Positions 1 through 5,104 of a stretch of DNA of 5,104 nucleotides are shown here, piece by piece. The DNA is taken from the NCBI GenBank assembly GCA_003694425.1, contig RFJX01000296.1, forward strand, positions 1-5,104, read 5' to 3'. Positions within the stretch are counted from its first letter, which is position 1; every line of letters begins with the position of its first letter. The translations under genes and the position numbers were made by a program. A model generated the notes under the pieces. The model made no database searches. It saw only the letters and a program-made list of their open reading frames with translations, and was not told where the DNA came from. This DNA is from Gammaproteobacteria bacterium (GTDB lineage: Bacteria; Pseudomonadota; Gammaproteobacteria; J113).

Positions 1-3000
1 CTCCTCACCCGGCTGCAATCGGACATGGTGGTCCGGGGCGTGACCGCGGTCAGCGCCCTGGCCAGCGATGTCGCCAACATCGACCCGCATGCCCAGGTCC
101 TGATAGGCGACGGCGCGCGCCTCACCGCCGCCACCGTCTCGCTAGAGGCCCGCAACCAGCTTGGGGCATCGGTGATCACCAATGCCGATACCTTCGCCGA
201 CGTCGCCGGCGCCTACGCCACCAGCACCGCCGGCGTGCGTGCCGGGACCAGCGGCGACCCCATGCTCGCCCGCATCGCCCTCGGCTATGGCAGCGTGCTC
301 ACCGGCCTCGACCGCCTGCAGATCGACGCCGACAACCGCACGGTCGACGCCGCCACCGGGCAGGCGTCCGGCACCCCGCTGCTGGCCCGGGGGACCGCCC
401 GGGTCGGCTCGAACTTCATCGGCAACGCCGACGCCGGCGCGGAGGGGACCCTGTTCGGCCGCGCGGTCGTGGTGCAGCAGAGCGACGCGGCCCGCAATTC
501 GCTGCTCTCGAGCCGGGACATCGGGATCACCACCGGCACCGTGCTGCCGGTGATCCGGGACGCCCGCATGCTCAAGAACAGCGTCCTGGTGGCCGGCAAG
601 GGGGTGGCGCTGGGCAGCGACGACCTGCCGGATGACGCCATCGTCCTCAGCGGCGACCTCGAACTCGCCGGGCAGCGCCTGCGGCGGCTGCACGTGCTGG
701 CCGACGGTAGCGCCGATCCCCTGTCCAACATCCCGGTGACGCTGGCCGGCGGCACCCTGCAGGTGGCGCCGGTCAACGCCGGCTCGCTCGGCAGGATCCA
801 GGTGCTGGCCCCGCAGGGCGTGTTCCTGAGCACGGGCTCGCTGCGGACCGCGACGCGGGTGCGTGACCTCGACATCACGAACGACTCCGGCTTCAACCTC
901 CTGCTCGACGCCATCGACCTCAATTTCTCGCAGGGTTCCATCGCCGGGCTCCGCTTCGAGGACATCAACGGTCCGCAGGCCGGCCCCCCCATCCACCCGG
1001 TCGACGCTGGGAGCCGGGCGTCGATCCTCAACCACGGCGCCGGTGACGTCCTGTTCCGCGCCGGCCTCTCCGGCGCCCCCGACACCGTGCTGCAGGTCAC
1101 CAACGACCGCGGCGGGATCCTCGACGACCCCTCCGGCAGCGGGGCGCCCCTGGTGGCCCACAGCATCCTTCTCGAGGCCCCGCACGGCTCGATCGGCAAC
1201 CCGGTCCGGCCCCTGCCGCTGCAGCTCATGCGTCTCCTGGGCGCGCCGGAGGCCACCCTCGCCGCCAGCTCCCTGCGCGGCATCCACATCGACGTGGAGG
1301 GGCCGCAGTTCTCTGGCGCCCTGCCGGCGGGGACGACGCTGGACCGCCTGCGCCTGAGCGGGCTGGGCAGCCTCGGCGACATCTCCGTGCACGCCGGCCC
1401 GAGACAGGCCCCCACCGCCACGCAGGGCGCGGACCTGCTGTTCGACATCGACGACATCCTCTCCGGCGGCCGGGTCACCCTGGATGGCCGGCCGGGGACC
1501 GGGTGGCGCCTGAACGGCACCCTCACCAGCGGCCTGGAGCAGTTCGATTTCGCCATCGACGCGGCCGGCAAGGCCACGGTCACGCCCTTCTTCGACCTGT
1601 GGCAGAACCCGGACACCTTCCTCAGCGACGGGGTGATCCGGCTGGAGACCCTGTTCCTGCCCGGCGGCGGGGTGGCGATCGACGGCGACCGGCTGGACGG
1701 CGCGGGCACCATCCGGGTGCTGCAGGGCGGGACCCGGGCGCGCATCCGCAACGACTTCCCACTGCCGCTCACCCTGGACGGCGTTGCGATCGCCCCTGGC
1801 GGCGGAGCGGTGCGCTTCAACGCCGACAACGAAGTCACCAGCGGCGAGTACGGCGCCATCCAGGTGGTCCGTGGCGGCCCGGCCGAAGGCCTGCTCGAGG
1901 TCGACACCGTGGGCGATCTGGCCGCGACCCGATCGCTCGACTACCTGGCCGGGAAGGTGCGGCTGACCTCCACCGGCGGTTCGATCCGGGTGCGCGATCT
2001 CAGCTCCCATGCCGGCGTGGCGCTGTCCGCAGCCGGCTCCATCACCGACCTGGCGCCGGCCAACGCGATCCACCTCGACCTGGGCGGCGCCCGGGTCGAC
2101 GCCACGGCCGACGGCGACATCCGGTTGCAGGGGCTCAACGAGCTGCGGGTCGGACGGGTGGCGGCCGACGGCGACGTCGAGCTGGGCGCGCTGTTCGACC
2201 TGCTCGGCGCCGATCCCGCCGGGGGGGTCAACGTGAAGGGCTTCAATGTGCGCCTTCAGACCATCGCCGGCAGCATCGGCAAAGCCGGGGATCGCCTGGT
2301 GATCGATTCCGGCGGCGACCTCACGGCCGGTCCCGGCAACAGCGGCCGCACCGATCTGCTGGCCCAGACCGGCATCCACCTGGAGGAGCGCTTCGGCGAC
2401 CTGGATCTCGCCCGCGCCGAGACCGTCAGCGGGCCGCTGGACATCTTCGTGCCCAACGGCACCACCCGCCTGCCGCGGATCGCCACCGGCGGACCCCTCC
2501 GCATGGTCTTCAACGGCGGCGGGCTGGTGCTGGACCAGGTCGATACCGACTCCCTCGACCTGACGGTGACCGGCGAGGGCGGCACCCTGACCATCGGCCA
2601 GGCGCGGATCGGCACCAACATGACCCTGCGGGCGGACAACATTCACCTCGGCGGGGTCACCCACACCGGCAGCGGCCCCTTGCGACTCGACCTGAGCGGC
2701 AACGACGGCGGCACCGGCGACAGCCTGTTCCTGCGGGTGCTCTCCGGCGGCGGGGTCTCCCTGCACTCGCTGCACATGCGCCTGGCGCAGATCCTCAGCG
2801 GCCCCTACCGGTTGCTGGTGGGCGGGACCGACGGCGGCGGCTACGACGCCTGGGTGATCGGCCGCAACGGCCAGGCCATCAACCTCGACCTCGGCGACAC
2901 CCCGCGGCTGCTCACCGATGCCCTGACGTTGCGCAACCGGCCGGAGTTCCTCGTCAACCGCTTCGGCACCGAGAACACCGCCGAGCGCCTGGCCGGCAAG

Positions 3001-3132
3001 CTGAACACCCTCGACAGCCAGCAGCTCGACGCGCTGCGCCTGCGGCTGCGCCAGGCGCTGGCGCGGCTGGGCCTGCTCAACGCCGGGGACCTGATCGACA
3101 CCAGCGGTTTCTATCCGGTCACCGGTCCGTGA
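1..3132 (+). CDS. C-terminal part of a giant two-partner-secretion exoprotein (TpsA, filamentous haemagglutinin-like); 5' end outside window
   Basis: The reading frame is open from base 1 to the TGA at 3130-3132 (about 1043 codons), so the gene begins upstream. The ATG at 25 is internal: nothing after it resembles a signal peptide or a TPS secretion domain. The protein is rich in Gly, Ala, Asp, Leu and Val. It consists of short beta-strand-like segments of the type GSI.L, GDI.L and GGTL.I, typical of right-handed beta-helix adhesins. Residues 1-165 are Ala/Thr/Asn-rich and hold two diverged copies of a fibre repeat (about 31-63 and 90-122, each with IG/LG.G..LT followed by A.N/ADN). Residues 180-960 are more varied beta segments. 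The last ~50 residues change to an amphipathic Leu/Arg helix (about 1001-1025) and end in FYPVTGP. There is no cysteine, and only seven lysines. The TpsB gene lies 146 bp downstream on the same strand, which supports TpsA identity. The family assignment is inferred from composition, repeat style and neighbour; the exact subfamily and the ligand are unknown. A non-TPS large repeat adhesin is the main alternative. Confidence 0.82.
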   Translation, partial: LLTRLQSDMVVRGVTAVSALASDVANIDPHAQVLIGDGARLTAATVSLEARNQLGASVITNADTFADVAGAYATSTAGVRAGTSGDPMLARIALGYGSVLTGLDRLQIDADNRTVDAATGQASGTPLLARGTARVGSNFIGNADAGAEGTLFGRAVVVQQSDAARNSLLSSRDIGITTGTVLPVIRDARMLKNSVLVAGKGVALGSDDLPDDAIVLSGDLELAGQRLRRLHVLADGSADPLSNIPVTLAGGTLQVAPVNAGSLGRIQVLAPQGVFLSTGSLRTATRVRDLDITNDSGFNLLLDAIDLNFSQGSIAGLRFEDINGPQAGPPIHPVDAGSRASILNHGAGDVLFRAGLSGAPDTVLQVTNDRGGILDDPSGSGAPLVAHSILLEAPHGSIGNPVRPLPLQLMRLLGAPEATLAASSLRGIHIDVEGPQFSGALPAGTTLDRLRLSGLGSLGDISVHAGPRQAPTATQGADLLFDIDDILSGGRVTLDGRPGTGWRLNGTLTSGLEQFDFAIDAAGKATVTPFFDLWQNPDTFLSDGVIRLETLFLPGGGVAIDGDRLDGAGTIRVLQGGTRARIRNDFPLPLTLDGVAIAPGGGAVRFNADNEVTSGEYGAIQVVRGGPAEGLLEVDTVGDLAATRSLDYLAGKVRLTSTGGSIRVRDLSSHAGVALSAAGSITDLAPANAIHLDLGGARVDATADGDIRLQGLNELRVGRVAADGDVELGALFDLLGADPAGGVNVKGFNVRLQTIAGSIGKAGDRLVIDSGGDLTAGPGNSGRTDLLAQTGIHLEERFGDLDLARAETVSGPLDIFVPNGTTRLPRIATGGPLRMVFNGGGLVLDQVDTDSLDLTVTGEGGTLTIGQARIGTNMTLRADNIHLGGVTHTGSGPLRLDLSGNDGGTGDSLFLRVLSGGGVSLHSLHMRLAQILSGPYRLLVGGTDGGGYDAWVIGRNGQAINLDLGDTPRLLTDALTLRNRPEFLVNRFGTENTAERLAGKLNTLDSQQLDALRLRLRQALARLGLLNAGDLIDTSGFYPVTGP

Positions 3133-3200
3133 CCAGCAGGGGATCCCGCAGCCCCGGCATCTGCTACGCAGGGCCTCACGGAGGGGGAAGGGGCCACCTT

Positions 3201-3237
3201 CTTCCTGGAAACTGGAATCGTTATCAACAATAATCCG
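3201..3237 (+). promoter_or_regulatory. A/T-rich island in the tpsA-tpsB spacer, possible weak promoter or RNA-processing site
   Basis: This is the most A/T-rich stretch of the inter-gene spacer and stands out against very GC-rich surroundings. It contains a tandem heptamer, CTGGAAA then CTGGAAT (3205-3218), and the sequence TTATCAACAATAAT (3221-3234), which offers imperfect -10-like hexamers. I see no well-spaced -35 box: TTCCTG at 3202 is a poor match and its spacing to any -10 candidate is wrong. It could supply separate transcription of the transporter gene, or an unstructured RNase target between two cistrons, or nothing. The rest of the spacer shows no clear rho-independent terminator, so read-through from the exoprotein gene remains possible. 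Confidence 0.22.
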
Positions 3238-3265
3238 GCCGAGGGACGACACCGGCAGGCCTACC

Positions 3266-3277
3266 GGGAGGGGAGGG
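3266..3277 (+). promoter_or_regulatory. Strong purine-rich ribosome binding site for the tpsB GTG start
   Basis: An uninterrupted purine run, GGGAGGGGAGGG, ends one base before the GTG at 3279. The GGAGG at 3267-3271 sits seven bases from the start codon, an ideal Shine-Dalgarno distance; a second overlapping GGAGG (3272-3276) is closer. This supports GTG 3279 as the true start, because the codons that follow it encode a classical signal peptide. Confidence 0.75.
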
Positions 3278-3278
3278 C

Positions 3279-4946
3279 GTGAACCCGAAGATCATCATCA
3301 TTGTCCTGGCGCTGGCATCGGCGTTGCCGCCCGTCGCCTGGCCGGCGGCCCCGGTCGACACCTCCGCGGGCGCGGCCCAGCGCCGTTCCCTCGAGCGGCT
3401 CGAGCAGCAGCGCCGGCAGGAGGCCCTGTCGCGCAGGCGTGGGGCGGAAAAGGGGCTGCTGCCGGAGATCCCGCAGGCCCCGGTCGAGGGGGGCGCCGCG
3501 GTCCGCATCCCGGTCACCCGGATCGAGGTGGATCGCTCCCGGGTGCTCGACCCGGCGGCGATCCGGGCCATCACCGCACCGCTGGAGGGGCGCACCGTCA
3601 CCCTGGCGCAACTGCAGCAGGCCGCGGCCGCGATCAGCGCGCTCTACCGGCAACAGGGGGTCCTGGGCCGGGCCGACGTCCCGCCCCAGCGGGTCCGGGA
3701 GGGGCGGGTGCGGATCCGCCTCATCGAGCCTACCATCGGCGAGCTGAAGCTGCCCCCGCTGGCGCACACCCGGCCCGACTTCGTGCGCGACCGGATCGGC
3801 CTGCAGCCGGGTGACCTGATCGACCTGAACCGGCTGGAGCGGGACCTGCTGCGGCTGAACTGGCTCTACGACCTCGATCTGCGCACCCGGCTGGCCCCGG
3901 GCCGGGCCTTCGCCACCTCCGACCTGGTGTTCAGCGCCGAGGAGCCGCCACCCTACCGGGGCACGGTCTTCGTCGACGACTTCGGCCGCACCACCATCGG
4001 CCGCCTGCGCGCGGGCTTCCTGGTCACCGACACCTCGCTCACCGGCCGCCGCGACCCGGCCACCATCGGCCTGACCCTCGCCGAGGGGACCCGGGAGGCG
4101 CACCTCGACTACCTCTCGCCGCTGGGCAGCAGCGACCTCCGGGCCGGACTCAGGCTGGATTACACCGACATCCGGGTCATCGACGGCCCCCTGAAACCGC
4201 TCGATGTGGGGGGCGATTCGATCACTGCCAGCGTGCAGTTGCGCTATCCCCTGGCGACCCGGCTGCACCTGTTCTCCGATCTCGGCCTGGGCTTCGACTG
4301 GAAGCAGTCCGACACCGATTTCTCCGGCGTGCCGATCAGCCGCTCCCGGGTACAGACGATCCACCTGGACAACCTGGGCTACTGGTTCTTCCCCGGCGGG
4401 GTGCTGATCAGCAGCCAGGCCTTCTACGTCGGCCGGCCGCTGCTGGGCGGGATGCAGGAGTTCTTCCGCTACGAGGGCCACCTGAGCGCCCAGCTCGAGT
4501 TCGGTCACGACCTGACCGGGGTGTTCCGGGCCGGAGGGCAGTGGAGCGACCGCGACAACCTGCCGGTCCAGGAGCAGTGGCAGGTGGGCGGCAACGCCAC
4601 GGTGCGCGGCTACCCCGAGGGGCTGCTGATCGGCGACACCGGCTACCTGGTCAGCGCCGAGCTGCGCTATCCGCTGTTCCGCCACCTGCCGGGGCTCCCC
4701 GGCCGGTGGCGGCGCGATGGCCGCGGGATGGTCTTCCTGGACCACGGCGCCGCCTTCCCCTTCAAGGGCAACGCCGGCGGCATCGACTCCGACGACTTCC
4801 TCACCAGCGCCGGGATCGGGTTCAGCCTGCCGGTGGTGGCGAACCTCACCCTCCAGGTCCAGGCCGGCTTCCCCCTGGTCTCCCGCCGGATCGACAGCGA
4901 GGACGACTACGAGGTACACGGCTTCCTGGCCTGGCGCTCCCCCTAG
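3279..4946 (+). CDS. TpsB outer-membrane transporter of a two-partner secretion system (ShlB/FhaC/HecB family), POTRA-barrel
   Basis: This 555-residue protein has the usual TpsB length and domain order. It would sit in the outer membrane and secrete the exoprotein encoded just upstream. The GTG start is chosen because it follows a strong ribosome site and opens a signal peptide (basic MNPK, hydrophobic IIIIVLALASAL, likely cleavage near residues 20-24). Residues 33-60 form a charged Arg/Gln/Glu helix like the FhaC N-terminal plug helix. A short Pro-rich linker leads to POTRA1 (about 78-150) and POTRA2 (about 153-222), which family knowledge assigns to binding the TPS domain. The barrel runs from about 227 to the end, in alternating amphipathic strands. 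The family signature VRGY is at 442-445 (tip of loop L6), and the FxDxG motif is FLDHG at 486-490. Arg443 and Asp488 are the residues expected to pair inside the barrel. No cysteine is visible. The C-terminus is GFLAWRSP rather than a terminal Phe, a mild oddity. The ShlB subtype, which activates haemolysin, cannot be told from the adhesin-secreting FhaC subtype by sequence alone. Confidence 0.95.
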   Translation: MNPKIIIIVLALASALPPVAWPAAPVDTSAGAAQRRSLERLEQQRRQEALSRRRGAEKGLLPEIPQAPVEGGAAVRIPVTRIEVDRSRVLDPAAIRAITAPLEGRTVTLAQLQQAAAAISALYRQQGVLGRADVPPQRVREGRVRIRLIEPTIGELKLPPLAHTRPDFVRDRIGLQPGDLIDLNRLERDLLRLNWLYDLDLRTRLAPGRAFATSDLVFSAEEPPPYRGTVFVDDFGRTTIGRLRAGFLVTDTSLTGRRDPATIGLTLAEGTREAHLDYLSPLGSSDLRAGLRLDYTDIRVIDGPLKPLDVGGDSITASVQLRYPLATRLHLFSDLGLGFDWKQSDTDFSGVPISRSRVQTIHLDNLGYWFFPGGVLISSQAFYVGRPLLGGMQEFFRYEGHLSAQLEFGHDLTGVFRAGGQWSDRDNLPVQEQWQVGGNATVRGYPEGLLIGDTGYLVSAELRYPLFRHLPGLPGRWRRDGRGMVFLDHGAAFPFKGNAGGIDSDDFLTSAGIGFSLPVVANLTLQVQAGFPLVSRRIDSEDDYEVHGFLAWRSP

Positions 4947-4965
4947 CGGGATTCACGACCCGGTC

Positions 4966-4983
4966 AGGCAGGCCGGTCTGCCT
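4966..4983 (+). terminator. Small hairpin after tpsB, possible weak or rho-assisted terminator
   Basis: AGGCAG (4966-4971) and CTGCCT (4978-4983) are perfectly complementary and enclose a six-base loop, GCCGGT. The hairpin lies 20 bases after the stop codon. No T-tract follows, so it does not meet the rho-independent pattern; it may protect the mRNA 3' end, or be chance in GC-rich DNA. Confidence 0.3.
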
Positions 4984-4984
4984 C

Positions 4985-5019
4985 ACCACGGAGGCACGGA
5001 GGTCTCGGAGAGGGAAAGG
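4985..5019 (+). repeat. CACGGAGG tandem octamer repeat element
   Basis: The octamer CACGGAGG occurs twice in perfect tandem (4987-4994 and 4995-5002). It is followed by a decayed third unit, CTCGGAGAGG (5004-5013), and then purines. From memory, elements of the form ACCACGGAGGCACGGAGG are common between genes in many unrelated bacteria and are often mis-annotated as small ORFs translating to TTEARR-like peptides. No such ORF is supported here. A single CACGGAGG also occurs in the tpsA-tpsB spacer at 3177-3184. Confidence 0.6.
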
Positions 5020-5022
5020 CTC

Positions 5023-5096
5023 TCGGCTATCGGCTCCCGGGGATTATGCCTGACCAAGAATGCTGACCGACAGCCGAATGCCGACTGCCGACAGCC
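5023..5096. repeat. Heptamer repeat cluster (CGAnnGC) with inverted upstream arm
   Basis: Four heptamers run head to tail at 5068-5095: CGACAGC, CGAATGC, CGACTGC, CGACAGC. Just before them, AGAATGC (5057-5063) is a related, out-of-phase unit. The complementary orientation appears at 5023-5035 as TCGGCTATCGGCT, which pairs with 5072-5084 at 11 of 13 positions. Alternatively 5025-5034 pairs with 5087-5096 at 9 of 10 positions, and TTTATT follows at 5097-5102. The arrangement could therefore form a long-loop stem with a terminator-like tail. It is intergenic, and no gene is visible from 4947 to 5104. Confidence 0.55.
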
Positions 5097-5104
5097 TTTA
5101 TTAC

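Noticed and set aside
25..27. ATG at 25 as the start of the exoprotein gene
   Set aside because: The frame is already open before it, there is no ribosome site, and neither a signal peptide nor a TPS domain follows, so it is an internal Met codon.
1503..3233. A 576-codon plus-strand frame inside the exoprotein gene
   Set aside because: Arg/Pro/Gly/His-rich translation typical of an out-of-frame reading of GC-rich coding DNA, and it fully overlaps the better-supported gene.
142..3252. A 1036-codon open frame on the minus strand opposite the exoprotein gene
   Set aside because: Its sequence is Gly/Ala/Val/Gln/Asp/His-rich with no recognisable domain. It mirrors the GC-rich third positions of the plus-strand gene, which remove stop codons from the opposite frame. 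The plus strand has coherent adhesin-like repeats.
2881..3278. A contact-dependent inhibition toxin/immunity module at the end of the exoprotein
   Set aside because: No VENN-like boundary, no toxin-like domain and no small immunity ORF are present; the transporter gene follows directly.
3261..4919. A 552-codon minus-strand open frame opposite the transporter gene
   Set aside because: The plus strand encodes an unmistakable TpsB with signal peptide, POTRA domains, VRGY and FLDHG motifs; the opposite frame is low-complexity shadow.
4541..5053. A 170-codon plus-strand frame running from tpsB into the 3' repeats, ending in a TTEARRSRRGK-like peptide
   Set aside because: It is out of frame with tpsB for most of its length, and its tail merely translates the CACGGAGG repeat, a common source of false ORFs.
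5023..5096. A CRISPR array
   Set aside because: The repeating units are only seven bases with no spacers, far from the CRISPR repeat-spacer pattern.

Overview
This window looks like accessory DNA from a GC-rich (roughly 70 % by eye), Gram-negative bacterium. The Gram-negative assignment rests on an outer-membrane TpsB transporter. Strong G/C in third codon positions and the sequence style suggest a high-GC proteobacterium, perhaps a gamma- or betaproteobacterium. The genus cannot be read from the sequence, and this placement is inference.

Layout. (1) Positions 1-3132, plus strand: the last ~1043 codons of a very large filamentous-haemagglutinin-like exoprotein (TpsA). Its start, signal peptide and N-terminal TPS secretion domain lie upstream of the window. 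(2) Positions 3133-3278: a 146-bp spacer that holds a small A/T-rich island and a strong purine-rich ribosome binding site. (3) Positions 3279-4946, plus strand: a complete TpsB/FhaC/ShlB-type outer-membrane transporter with signal peptide, N-terminal helix, two POTRA domains and a 16-strand-type barrel carrying the VRGY and FLDHG motifs. (4) Positions 4947-5104: non-coding DNA dense in small repeats: a hairpin, a tandem CACGGAGG octamer, and a run of CGAnnGC heptamers whose complement also occurs upstream, giving an inverted arrangement.

How the parts work together. The two genes form a two-partner secretion (type Vb) locus in the order exoprotein then transporter. After Sec export, the POTRA domains of the transporter should recognise the TPS domain of the exoprotein and the barrel should pass it across the outer membrane, where it folds into a beta-helical fibre. 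The C-terminal end of the exoprotein shows no recognisable contact-dependent-inhibition toxin, no VENN motif, no cysteine pair and no immunity gene behind it. An adhesin or structural fibre role is therefore more likely than a CDI system. I found no convincing undescribed system. The points most worth a second look are the unusual C-terminal module of the exoprotein and the repeat cluster after the transporter gene.
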